Under the pieces are notes generated by a model. That model saw only the letters and a list, made by a program, of their open reading frames with translations, did not search any database and was not told the DNA's origin. Below are positions 26,329 through 34,237 of a DNA stretch of 39,028 nt, one piece after another (within the stretch, counting starts at the first letter, position 1; each line of letters starts with the position of its first letter). The DNA is from Nitrospirota bacterium (lineage in GTDB: Bacteria > Nitrospirota_A > Leptospirillia > Leptospirillales > Leptospirillaceae): the NCBI GenBank assembly GCA_021795275.1, contig JAJYPO010000005.1, positions 1 through 39,028 on the forward strand, read 5' to 3'. The translations under genes and the position numbers were made by a program.

Positions 26329-26862
26329 ATGATGTCCTTTCCTTTGTCGATGATGCGTCTTCACTTCAATCAGCGTCCGGTCCGCGGGCGTGAGCGCACG
26401 GAGGGTGACTTTCTCCTCCCCCAGTTTTCCACGAAACGCCTTGGCCTATGGCTCCTCCTGGGAGTTTTCGGAGCGGTCCTTGTCATGGCGTCTTCCCGCG
26501 AAACCAGGGAACGCCCCGTCGCCCTCCCCGCGCTCTCTTCCCCATCCTCCTCGACTTTTCCGGACGGGCCGTCCCTGATTCCTCCGGACTCCCAGTCCCG
26601 GCACCCCGAAGGTGCGCTTCCCTGCCATCATCTCCGGACAGCGGGTTGTTCCCTGGAGTGTCCCCATGAGTCCTGCCCGCCGGGAAGCCCGCCGGGACTC
26701 TTCCCGGATCTCTTCCTGTCCACCCCCCTGACCGATCCTTCCCCGCCTCCTCCTCTTCGGGGAGCCTTCCGTGATCTTCCATCACGTCCCTCGTCCGACA
26801 GGGGCCTTCCCGACCCCCCTCCCCGTGCCTCCTCCCTCGAGACCGTCTCAAACGTCCCGTAA
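26329..26862 (+). CDS. Second small anchored protein with CHH...ECPH motif
   Basis: A 177-residue protein built like the one at 25769: cytosolic start, one hydrophobic segment (about residues 38-53, LGLWLLLGVFGAVLVM), then a Ser/Pro-rich exported region. The Cys/His cluster is C99-H100-H101, eight residues including C107, then E110-C111-P-H113 and C116. The motif order matches the neighbour, but the rest has drifted, so these may be diverged paralogues. The start is uncertain: ATG 26329 and ATG 26332 are adjacent, with only a weak AGCAGG upstream. I see no clear own promoter. The role is unknown, and metal binding is inferred. Confidence 0.55.
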   Translation: MMSFPLSMMRLHFNQRPVRGRERTEGDFLLPQFSTKRLGLWLLLGVFGAVLVMASSRETRERPVALPALSSPSSSTFPDGPSLIPPDSQSRHPEGALPCHHLRTAGCSLECPHESCPPGSPPGLFPDLFLSTPLTDPSPPPPLRGAFRDLPSRPSSDRGLPDPPPRASSLETVSNVP

Positions 26863-26891
26863 CCGAGCACTCAGTCCTGATGGAGGAACGC

Positions 26892-27959
26892 ATGCCACAC
26901 ACCACGCAAGGTTCCGAATCCGTCTCCCGAACCGGAGCCGCCCGGGGCCTCCTGACCCTGTCCGTCCTTCTCGTCCTGATCTTTTCCGCGCCATCCCGGG
27001 CCCGGGCCTGCGTCTTCTGCCTCGAGCACATGGGTGTGGACGCCGCCATGTTCTGGACCAGCGACATCATGGAATCGATGCGCTGGGACTATGCCAGCAC
27101 CCTGGTGAGCAACAGCGCCTGGTTCAGCTCCAATGTCCACGGCCTCTCGGCCTCCGAACTTCTGATGACCCAGGAGAACACCCTTCAGCTCCTCGCCACG
27201 AAACGCTGGATGGTGCAGGTGACCGAACCCTTCTACTATCGCTGGAACTGGCCGGGGAACACCGCTTCCGGATATTCTCCGGGACTCGGGAACAACAATC
27301 CCGGAATGGTCGCCGTCCCGGGCGATCTCTGGATCGCGAACCTCCTCGACGTTTATGACCGGAACACCTTTTCCGGAGCGACCCGCATCGTCCTGGTCCA
27401 GGGGGTCCACTTCCCGACCTCGCCCACCCTCCAGACCTTCAACAACCAATATGTCAACAGCGATCTTACGGGGGCCGGAAGCTACGAACTGACCTTCGGG
27501 ATCGAGGTCATGCACACCTTTTCCAACGGCCGCTGGATGCTGGTGGGGGACTTTCTCAACTCCTTCGAGTTTCCCAACAATCTGGGTGTCGAGACCGGCG
27601 ACACCATCAACACCGATTATCTGGTCGGCTACCGCGTGACGGGCCTGCACTCCGACATGCCGGAGCTGTGGGTGACCCTGGGCGACTACATTCACTACAA
27701 CTCGGCCAATCTCCAGGTCAACCCCGAAACAATCAATGGCGTCCTCACGCCCGCGGGACCGATCCTGGGGACCGAGGCCTTCACCGAACAGGTGGGGATC
27801 GGCGCCTGGATGATCCCCAAAAGCCTCCCCAACCTCATGCTCTTCGCCAACGTCATCAAATACCTCTACTGGTCGGATCCGGGACAGACCCTGGCCAGCA
27901 ACAACATGGCTCCCTTCCCGACCTTCAAGGCCAACCTGGGATTCATGTGGATGTTCTAG
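26892..27959 (+). CDS. Predicted outer-membrane beta-barrel with N-terminal CxxC
   Basis: A 355-residue exported protein. A signal peptide (LLTLSVLLVLIFSAPSRARA) ends at about residue 39, and the mature chain begins C-V-F-C (40-43). The rest is rich in alternating aromatic/polar strands and ends in Phe (GFMWMF), the usual signal for outer-membrane barrel assembly. Segments such as RWMVQVTEPFYYRWNW and YELTFGIEVMHTFSNG resemble the phenol-degradation MetA-type outer-membrane family, from memory only. ATG 26892 has GGAGG 5 nt upstream and is preferred over ATG 26880. A second barrel gene follows after 25 nt. The CxxC could bind a metal or be a DsbC/G-like substrate. Confidence 0.7.
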   Translation: MPHTTQGSESVSRTGAARGLLTLSVLLVLIFSAPSRARACVFCLEHMGVDAAMFWTSDIMESMRWDYASTLVSNSAWFSSNVHGLSASELLMTQENTLQLLATKRWMVQVTEPFYYRWNWPGNTASGYSPGLGNNNPGMVAVPGDLWIANLLDVYDRNTFSGATRIVLVQGVHFPTSPTLQTFNNQYVNSDLTGAGSYELTFGIEVMHTFSNGRWMLVGDFLNSFEFPNNLGVETGDTINTDYLVGYRVTGLHSDMPELWVTLGDYIHYNSANLQVNPETINGVLTPAGPILGTEAFTEQVGIGAWMIPKSLPNLMLFANVIKYLYWSDPGQTLASNNMAPFPTFKANLGFMWMF

Positions 27960-27984
27960 GCCGATCAAACATAAGGATGAAACG

Positions 27985-28674
27985 ATGAAAAGAACGTTGA
28001 TGGCGTTTGCTGCCGGACTGTTCCTGACGTCAGGCTCCATGACCGGCCCCCTTCTGGCCGCCCTTCCCGAGGCAGGGGGAGAGTCCATGGCCTCCATGTC
28101 CGCCCCTTCCTCGCCCCCTGCCTCCGGTCCCTCGTCTTCTGGCGGAAACATTCCCGGAAGGGGATTCGCGGTCGAGGGGTTCGCGGGAGGAGACACCTCC
28201 CTCTCCGGAGCCTACGGCACCACCCTCGGACAGACCGTGCCCTACGCTTTCGGCCCGGCCCCCTTCTGGGGGTTCCGGATCGGGAAGATGGCCTTTTCGC
28301 GCCTGTTCCTGTACCTGGCCTTCCAGCAAAGCGACTTCTCCCAGAATACCCACACCCTGATAGGGTTCGGCGGAAATTACTACCTGCCGGGAGCGGAACG
28401 CCTTCCGGTCCTCCCCTATTTGAATGCAACCTTCGGAGCCTCCTACAATACATACGGAGGGGTCGATGCCCAGGCGGGCTATGGCTGGATGCTGGGGGCC
28501 GGGGCCCTCTATCCGGTCTCCGAAAACATCGGGGTCTTCCTGGAGGCCGACGCCTCCTACGAGACGGCCCCGCTGGGGATCAACACCTCCATCGGGAATC
28601 CTCCAGGCACGATCGCCCATGTGAGCGACGCCTGGTCCATGCCGGTCATGGTGGGCATCCGGTACGCGTTCTAG
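27985..28674 (+). CDS. Predicted outer-membrane beta-barrel protein
   Basis: A 229-residue exported protein. The signal peptide MKRTLMAFAAGLFLTSGS is followed by a Ser/Pro/Gly-rich linker with several Met residues (about 30-65). Eight or so amphipathic strands follow, ending in GIRYAF with the terminal Phe of barrel proteins. The size fits a small 8-stranded barrel of the OmpA/OmpW type, but I see no specific family. AAGGA lies 7 nt before ATG 27985. It is probably co-transcribed with the upstream barrel gene. The function is unknown. Confidence 0.7.
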   Translation: MKRTLMAFAAGLFLTSGSMTGPLLAALPEAGGESMASMSAPSSPPASGPSSSGGNIPGRGFAVEGFAGGDTSLSGAYGTTLGQTVPYAFGPAPFWGFRIGKMAFSRLFLYLAFQQSDFSQNTHTLIGFGGNYYLPGAERLPVLPYLNATFGASYNTYGGVDAQAGYGWMLGAGALYPVSENIGVFLEADASYETAPLGINTSIGNPPGTIAHVSDAWSMPVMVGIRYAF

Positions 28675-28728
28675 CGGATTCCGCGAACCCGCATCCGGGG
28701 ACGCGCTCCGGACATTCGTAAACAAAAC

Positions 28729-28758
28729 GGAGGGAGGGCGGCGATCGGCCCTCCCTCC
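28729..28758. repeat. Strong GC hairpin between barrel and Met-rich genes
   Basis: GGAGGGAGGGC (28729-28739) and GCCCTCCCTCC (28748-28758) form an 11-bp perfect stem with an 8-nt loop. No T-run follows, so it is more likely an mRNA-stability or attenuation element inside the operon than a terminator. It ends 29 nt before ATG 28788. Confidence 0.7.
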
Positions 28759-28787
28759 CCCGACGATCCAACAATGAAAGGATTACG

Positions 28788-29264
28788 ATGAAACCCTCTT
28801 GCCTCTCCCTCCGCGGAAAATCTTTTCCGTTTTCTCTCTGCCTCCTTCCTGCCCTTCTCCTTCTCCTGGCGGGAGCCCGGCCCCTTCTCGCGGCGGACGC
28901 CTCCCCGAAGGTCACCCTCCGGCCGGTCCACGCTGCGATTTCAGGATCCCCGATCCACCTGCGTCTTCACATCCTTCCCCCCCCCACCCGTTCCCGTCCC
29001 CTGCACCTCCATCTCTATGTGGACGGGCGGATGGCCCTCATGACGACGGCTTCGGCCTCCACAGTCACCGTCACCCTGTCCGCCCTCGCGCCGGGACGTC
29101 ACGAGGTGACGGTCGTGGAGGCCGACCCCCTGACCCACCGGGAAAAAGGAGACATGTCGGACATGGGAGGAATGGACATGGGCGGCATGAGGGAGAGCGC
29201 GTCCCCGTCCAGGAAGGGGTCTCTGGCCCATCTGATCCTCGACGTCCGGGAGAAAAAGCCTTGA
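28788..29264 (+). CDS. Exported Met-rich protein, probable copper binder
   Basis: A 158-residue exported protein. The signal peptide has a basic start and a long hydrophobic core (LCLLPALLLLLAG) ending near residue 36. The mature part looks like a single beta-sandwich domain (LHLHLYVDGRMALMTTASAS). Near residues 122-134 it carries DMSDMGGMDMGGM, a Met-Asp-Gly cluster of the kind that binds Cu(I)/Ag(I) in periplasmic copper proteins. The metal is inferred from composition. AAAGGA lies 5 nt before ATG 28788. Its stop (TGA 29262-29264) overlaps the likely TTG start of the thioredoxin-fold gene as TTGA. Confidence 0.7.
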   Translation: MKPSCLSLRGKSFPFSLCLLPALLLLLAGARPLLAADASPKVTLRPVHAAISGSPIHLRLHILPPPTRSRPLHLHLYVDGRMALMTTASASTVTVTLSALAPGRHEVTVVEADPLTHREKGDMSDMGGMDMGGMRESASPSRKGSLAHLILDVREKKP

Positions 29265-29884
29265 CCCCCCATCAAAGATCATGGAAAAGAGGGATGGCCC
29301 TTTTCTCGGGGATCCTTCTGGGGGCGATCCTTTTCTTTCCGGGTCCGGCGAAGGGCACCGGCTTCCCGGACTTTCCGGATCTGGGGGGAGACACCCCCGC
29401 GGACAGAACCCAGTTCCTCGCCAAAACCACTCGGGAGACGACCTCGATCGTCATCGGCCACGGATCCCGGGTGCTCTGGGTCTACTTCAACCCCGACTGC
29501 TCCTACTGCCACCGTCTCTGGGATTCGCTGTCGGGAGTCTCCGGTCTGAGCGTCCGATGGATCCCGGTCGCATTCTCATTGAAGCCCGCTTCACTGGCCC
29601 GCTCCGCCGCCATTCTCTCGGCAAAGGACCCCGCCGCGGCCCTTGCCGAAAACGAAAACCACTTCGACGACCTTCTGGAGCAAGGGGGCTACCCCGTGAC
29701 GGGACCGATCGCCTCCGGAGCGCAGGAGGCTGTCACGCAGAACACCATGATCCTCCGGCTCTGGAGCGGAAAAGTCGCGACGCCCACGCTTCTGTACACG
29801 GACACCCGGGGCGCGGTACAAGAATCGATCGGGCTTCCGGCCGACATTCCGGCCATGCTGGGAACAATCGCCCGGGTTCCCTGA
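29261..29884 (+). CDS. DsbC/DsbG-like periplasmic thioredoxin-fold protein
   Basis: A 207-residue exported thioredoxin-fold protein, likely a disulfide isomerase or reductase. The signal is KRGMALFSGILLGAILFFPG. The active site is C-S-Y-C in FNPDCSYCHRLWD, and the cis-proline is in KVATPTLLYTD. The size and the insertion between these fit DsbC/G rather than DsbA. There is no N-terminal dimerisation domain of usual length, so the protein may be monomeric. TTG 29261 overlaps the previous stop and has GGGAG 8 nt upstream. ATG 29294 is an alternative that gives 196 residues. It suggests the cluster handles Cys-containing envelope proteins. Confidence 0.8.
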   Translation: MTPHQRSWKRGMALFSGILLGAILFFPGPAKGTGFPDFPDLGGDTPADRTQFLAKTTRETTSIVIGHGSRVLWVYFNPDCSYCHRLWDSLSGVSGLSVRWIPVAFSLKPASLARSAAILSAKDPAAALAENENHFDDLLEQGGYPVTGPIASGAQEAVTQNTMILRLWSGKVATPTLLYTDTRGAVQESIGLPADIPAMLGTIARVP

Positions 29885-29946
29885 AAAGGCCGCTCTTAAA
29901 ACCGGGAACAACCCACGACTTTCGCTCAAGGGAAAAAGGAAACGTC

Positions 29947-30174
29947 ATGACAACAAAAACAGTTCGCATTCTCGGAGGGGCCATCGCCCTTCTGGCTCTG
30001 GTCCCCGCCGCCGGCCCCCCGATCCTGGGGATCGTCCGCGACGACATCCACGCCCATTCCCGGACCGGGGACCTGGGACTTCAGGCCATCACCCTGTCCG
30101 GGATTCTTTTGCTCGCAGCCGGCCTTTTCCTGGTGGCAAAAGGGTGCAAGAACTCTTCCGGATCGGGATCCTGA
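29947..30174 (+). CDS. Small two-helix membrane protein
   Basis: A 75-residue protein with two hydrophobic segments (about residues 8-28, ILGGAIALLALVPAAGPPIL, and 48-65, ITLSGILLLAAGLFLVAKG) joined by a short polar loop containing DDIHAHSRTGD. The C-terminus is polar with a lone Cys. I cannot assign a family. AAGGA lies 6 nt before ATG 29947. It is the last gene of the exported cluster, 62 nt after the thioredoxin-fold gene. Confidence 0.65.
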   Translation: MTTKTVRILGGAIALLALVPAAGPPILGIVRDDIHAHSRTGDLGLQAITLSGILLLAAGLFLVAKGCKNSSGSGS

Positions 30175-30264
30175 TCCCCGTGTTGGACCATCCGGCCCGA
30201 GTCAAGCCGCGACGACATCCGGGCCGAGGGTCCTGGTCCCCTTCTCGCGTCCCTCGTGCCTGTC

Positions 30265-30290
30265 GGGGGAACGGGGATCCCCGTTCCCCC
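30265..30290. repeat. 26-bp perfect palindrome
   Basis: The half-site GGGGGAACGGGGA (30265-30277) is followed immediately by its exact complement (30278-30290), with no spacer. It lies in a gene-free stretch between the exported cluster and the cyclase gene. It could be a terminator stem without T-run, a dimeric protein site, or a repeat of the genome. Confidence 0.8.
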
Positions 30291-30544
30291 CCGCGAACGC
30301 CAAGTCAGCGATGGTCGCAACGGGAGCGCCCTGTCCCGACCCTTCCTTCGGACGGGCATTTGGCAACGGAATACCGCCCGGCCCCCGCCACAAGATTCCC
30401 GGTCCTCCTCCGTCCCGCTCCGGAGATCACCCTCGGGCTCTCCTCATTCTTTCCGGAAACCCTTTCCCCTCTGTCCTTCTCCTTCGTTCCCTGCGGATCC
30501 GTTCTCTCTTCAGACCGAGTCTTGCCGCTCTCCCTGGCCGACGA

Positions 30545-30573
30545 TTGCAATCCGGTTCAAAGATCCCTAAAAT
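30545..30573 (+). promoter_or_regulatory. Promoter of the membrane cyclase gene
   Basis: -35 TTGCAA (30545-30550, four of six), a 17-nt spacer, -10 TAAAAT (30568-30573, five of six). Transcription near 30580 would leave a 93-nt leader before ATG 30673. Confidence 0.55.
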
Positions 30574-30672
30574 GACCGTGTTGCGTGGGGATTTCCAGGT
30601 AGCCGGCTCAGGGACCGTGTCCTCTCCCTTTTTCCTGCCCCATTTGGCCTTTTCCGAATTCCTGCGACCATA

Positions 30673-31842
30673 ATGACAGACCTCCGGGATGTGGTGATGG
30701 TGTCTCTCAGGGATCAACCCGATTTTGACGATCTCCCGGAAGACCGGAGCTTCGTCCGCGACCGGATCCGTTTTCTCCAGGTCGGAGGAGCCATCGGCAT
30801 CCTCTCCTCCCTCGTCATGACGGGCGTCGAGTTCTTCAGGAACGACCTTTTCCGGGTCGCTCCCTCTCTCCTTTTTTCCGTCGTCGCCCCTCTCCTTCTT
30901 CTCTGGCTCCGGCTGCGGCCCGAAGATTTGGCGAAGATCCTCACCGGCTTCGCCGGACTCATTCTCGTCCAGCAGATCGCGGGCGCCTTCCTCTCCGCAA
31001 ACGAGATCCTGATGCTGATCTGGTATTCGGTCTTCCCCCTCACCTACTTTTTTCTCCTGGGGTTCCGGCGGGCGCTGGGATGGAACGCGATCGCCATGGT
31101 CGGCATCACGGCGGGATACCTCCTGTTTCCGGCCTTGAACCGGATCCCCCCCGTCCCCCTTGCCCTGTTTCTGAGCGCGCTCCTCGCCTACGGGGTCGCC
31201 GTGGCCCTCGCCTGGTACCACTACCGGGTCATCCATGCCTACCAGATCCGGCTGACACACGAGGCGGTTCTGGACGGGCTCACGGGGGCTCTCCGCCGGA
31301 AGGCGGGGCTCGACCAGCTCTCGAAGCTGATGGCCCAGTCCGGGCGCATCCCGGAGATGGCCCTGTCCATAGCCCTCCTCGACATCGACGACTTCAAGAG
31401 CATCAACGACAAGGATGGACACCAGTCGGGAGACCGGGTCCTCTCGAGGGTCGCGGAGACCATCCTGAGCGTCGTCCGGAAGGGGGACATCTTCGTCCGT
31501 CTGGGAGGGGAGGAATTTCTGCTGCTTCTGCCGGGCCGGTCTCTGGCCGAGGCCGACCCGCTGGCCGAGAATCTCCGCCAACGGATCGAGCGGGGCGTGC
31601 TACGGTCCGACGGAACGAGGGTGACCGTGAGCATCGGCCTGACCCAATACCGTCCGGGAGATTCGATGGCCGATCTCCTCAGGAGGGCCGACCACCTGAT
31701 GTATATCGCCAAGCGCGGCGGAAAGAACAGCGTCTGCGTCCGGGAAGACACGGCATCGGATCCTGTCGCGCCCTTCCCGGAAACGGAGCCGGCCGCCCCG
31801 GAAGGGATCCGAACTCTTCCGGGGGTGAGTCCCGCAGGCTAA
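30673..31842 (+). CDS. Membrane-bound diguanylate cyclase
   Basis: A 389-residue protein. About six membrane helices (residues 37-200) form an uncharacterised sensor, followed by a GGDEF domain (about 205-360) that makes c-di-GMP from two GTP. The site is [11 protein letters not shown], the GGEEF variant, which is normally active. RKGD five residues earlier is a complete inhibitory I-site. A Pro/Glu-rich tail ends the protein. ATG 30673 has no Shine-Dalgarno, and ATG 30697 is an alternative, so the start is uncertain. The stop overlaps that of the converging chemoreceptor gene. Confidence 0.9.
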   Translation: MTDLRDVVMVSLRDQPDFDDLPEDRSFVRDRIRFLQVGGAIGILSSLVMTGVEFFRNDLFRVAPSLLFSVVAPLLLLWLRLRPEDLAKILTGFAGLILVQQIAGAFLSANEILMLIWYSVFPLTYFFLLGFRRALGWNAIAMVGITAGYLLFPALNRIPPVPLALFLSALLAYGVAVALAWYHYRVIHAYQIRLTHEAVLDGLTGALRRKAGLDQLSKLMAQSGRIPEMALSIALLDIDDFKSINDKDGHQSGDRVLSRVAETILSVVRKGDIFVRLGGEEFLLLLPGRSLAEADPLAENLRQRIERGVLRSDGTRVTVSIGLTQYRPGDSMADLLRRADHLMYIAKRGGKNSVCVREDTASDPVAPFPETEPAAPEGIRTLPGVSPAG

Positions 31843-32966
31843 TTTTCTTCGATGAAGGATCGGACCGACTGGTCCTGGTTCTTGGCGGCCGCGGCGATCT
31901 CTCCCACCGCATCCATCAGCTCGCGGTGGCCTTTCTGGATGACCTCGAGCGCTTCTCCGGCCCGGCCTGCATATTCCCGGTTTTTCGAGGTGCGGGACCG
32001 GCTCTCCTCCAAAAGCTTCACCGTCCGGGAAGTTTCCTCCTGCACCTTGCGGATGGTCGCGGCAATCTCCTTCGTCGCATGGGCCGTTCGCTCCGCGAGC
32101 TTCCGGACTTCGTCGGCCACCACCGCGAATCCCCGCCCCTGCTCGCCGGCCCGGGCGGCCTCGATCGCGGCGTTCAATGCCAGGAGATTCGTCTGGGAGG
32201 CGATCTGGCTGATCGTTTCGATGATGGAACCGATCTCCTCCGAGCGCTTTCCGAGGTTTCCGACCCCCTCCCCCAGATTTTGCATGGCCGATTCGTTTTC
32301 CAGAACCCCCTGGCTCATCATGGAGATGGTCTCCCGGCTCTGTTCGGCCTGCGAGACCAGGCTCCCAAGGCGGGAGGCGATCGACTCCACCATCCGGGCG
32401 ATGCTTTCGGTGTTCTTCGACACCTCCTCGAGATGGGTGTGGGAGGTCACATCGGTGAAGATGGTGAGGTAGCCGATCCGCCGCCCGCTCTGATCCGTCA
32501 GGAGCTCGGTCACCGAGCTGATCCGGCGGGTGCCGACAGGGATGATCTGGTTGAATCGGGTCTCTCCCGGCTTCATTTCCGACAGGATGGTCCGGATACG
32601 GTCGGGATTCTTGTGGAACCGGTGAATCGATCCCCCCACCACATCCGAAGAGGAGATCCCGAAGCTCGATCGAAGCTCCCCCTCCATCCGGTCGACGATT
32701 TCATGCATCTTCCGGTTCATGTAGAGAATGACGTTCCCGGACTTCCCCTGTCCCATGTCGGGGGAGGCGATGGCGATTCCGTCGGACTGGATGGCGTCGA
32801 GCAGGGGGGCGATCACGCCGGGCGCCATTCTGATGATCTCGTCGAGATCCTTGGGAAGCGGGTCCCCCGGTGGCAGATAGGAGGAGGTAACGGTCTTTCC
32901 GGGGGGAATCTTCTCCGGGTCCTCTCCCAACGGCCCTCCGAGCCCTGGTTTTCTGAAAAAAGCCAT
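31839..32966 (-). CDS. Soluble PAS-containing chemoreceptor (MCP)
   Basis: A 375-residue methyl-accepting chemotaxis-type protein. It has no membrane segment. The N-terminal PAS-like domain spans about residues 45-180 and ends [11 protein letters not shown]. The signalling hairpin tip is recognisable: [20 protein letters not shown], then [20 protein letters not shown], which contacts CheA/CheW. Helices on both sides are short, so it is a compact receptor. No CheR-binding C-terminal pentapeptide is visible. It may sense an internal cue such as redox state, which is an inference from the PAS. ATG 32966 has AAGGAG 6 nt upstream. No other chemotaxis gene is in the window. Confidence 0.93.
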   Translation of the reverse strand: MAFFRKPGLGGPLGEDPEKIPPGKTVTSSYLPPGDPLPKDLDEIIRMAPGVIAPLLDAIQSDGIAIASPDMGQGKSGNVILYMNRKMHEIVDRMEGELRSSFGISSSDVVGGSIHRFHKNPDRIRTILSEMKPGETRFNQIIPVGTRRISSVTELLTDQSGRRIGYLTIFTDVTSHTHLEEVSKNTESIARMVESIASRLGSLVSQAEQSRETISMMSQGVLENESAMQNLGEGVGNLGKRSEEIGSIIETISQIASQTNLLALNAAIEAARAGEQGRGFAVVADEVRKLAERTAHATKEIAATIRKVQEETSRTVKLLEESRSRTSKNREYAGRAGEALEVIQKGHRELMDAVGEIAAAAKNQDQSVRSFIEEN

Positions 32967-33104
32967 GAAATACTCCTTCTCTATGAGTCAAACGCAACAC
33001 GGAAGTCTTCAAATACACCGTGGATCGGAAGCGACCCACGCCGGCAAGACCTCATCGGCAGAAAACCCCGTCCCCTTGACCCGCTCCCCCTCCCGGATCC
33101 GGGC

Positions 33105-34220
33105 CTAGGGCCCCAGCTGGGAGAGGAGCAGGTCGGGGGTCTCGAGGGCCATCTGATGCGGGGCCCCCGGAACGACGCGGAAGGTCGCTCCTGCGATCCG
33201 GTCGGCGAAGGGGCGGAGAATCTCCGGCGGAACCGACTGGTCGAACTCTCCCCCCAGAACCCTCACCGGAAAAGGGTAGCTCTGTCCCCGCGGGGGGGCC
33301 GCCATCCCGGCCAGGGCCTCGAAGGCGGCAGACCAGGCCGCGGGATCCATGACGCGGAGATCCTCCCGGCAGATCCGGACCTCCCAGGGATTCGCGCCCA
33401 AAAAGGCCGGAGTGAACCATCGGGCCAGGGTCGGACCGATCTGAGCCTCGCTCCCCGCCTCCCGGATGCGCCGGGCCCGCTCCCTGAATTTTTCCGGATC
33501 GGGGGGCGGAGGGGAGAGGAGGCTCAGGGAGAGAAGCCTGTCGGGATGGCGGTCCGCAAAGGCCAGGGCCACCGACCCGCCGAGAGAGAGCCCCGCCAGA
33601 TGTATTTTTCCAAGACCGAGAACCTCCAGAAGGTCCAGGAGGTCTTCCACCCACCGCTCGATGGAGAGGGTCTCCGGCGAGGCCAGGGCCGATCCGTGGC
33701 ACCGAAGGTCGTAGGCGATCCCCCGGAACCGGGACCCGATCCGCTCCAGGAGAGGACGAAAGGCCCACCGGCTCGTCCCCGCCGAATGGAGGAGGACAAG
33801 GGGTGGTGCCTCCCCCCCGGTGTCGATGAGGCGGGTCTCGTGGCCGGAAAGGGTCAGGATTCGCCCAAGAAGCGGCTGGGGCATGCCGGTCGCGAACCCG
33901 GCCAGCACATCGGAGAGTTCGATCATGCGGGGAAGCCCCGCATAGAGGCTGAGATGCTCGGCCAGGGCGACGAGCTCCGTGAGATCGACCCCGACCCGGA
34001 GAGCGGCTTCGACATGGATCCGGAGCTCGGCAGTGAATCCCCCGGCGGCCAGCAGGGCGACTGTGGCGATCTCCCGCGCCTGACGGGAGAGCTCCGGGGA
34101 GCCGTAGACCGCGCCATACCCCTGCTCCACCAGAAGGGACGCCATGGTGGGCGAGAGTCGTCCGAGACGATCCGCGATGCCCGCCCCTGTCCCCCCGCTG
34201 ATCCGGGCCATCTCGCGCAC
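33105..34220 (-). CDS. Carboxymuconolactone decarboxylase-like + alpha/beta hydrolase fusion
   Basis: A 371-residue fusion. The N-terminal ~110 residues are carboxymuconolactone-decarboxylase-like, with FTAELRIHVEAALRVGVDL and its His but no AhpD-type CxxC. The rest is an alpha/beta hydrolase: HSAGTSRWAF (oxyanion side), GLSLGGSVAL (nucleophile Ser), GGEFDQSVPP (acid) and PGAPHQMAL (His). PcaL-type fusions of the beta-ketoadipate pathway carry the same two parts in the opposite order (hydrolase first). No other aromatic-degradation gene is here, so 3-oxoadipate enol-lactone as substrate is uncertain. GTG 34220 with GGGAG 6 nt upstream is the likely start. ATG 34211 is an alternative. Confidence 0.85.
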   Translation of the reverse strand: MREMARISGGTGAGIADRLGRLSPTMASLLVEQGYGAVYGSPELSRQAREIATVALLAAGGFTAELRIHVEAALRVGVDLTELVALAEHLSLYAGLPRMIELSDVLAGFATGMPQPLLGRILTLSGHETRLIDTGGEAPPLVLLHSAGTSRWAFRPLLERIGSRFRGIAYDLRCHGSALASPETLSIERWVEDLLDLLEVLGLGKIHLAGLSLGGSVALAFADRHPDRLLSLSLLSPPPPDPEKFRERARRIREAGSEAQIGPTLARWFTPAFLGANPWEVRICREDLRVMDPAAWSAAFEALAGMAAPPRGQSYPFPVRVLGGEFDQSVPPEILRPFADRIAGATFRVVPGAPHQMALETPDLLLSQLGP

Positions 34221-34237
34221 ACCGCGCTCCCGCGGGT

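Larger units (their letters stand above)
30175..30672. other. Gene-free stretch between exported cluster and cyclase
   Basis: About 500 bp with no convincing gene on either strand. Short open frames here have no ribosome site or recognisable product. It holds the 26-bp palindrome and the promoter at 30545-30573. Confidence 0.6.
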
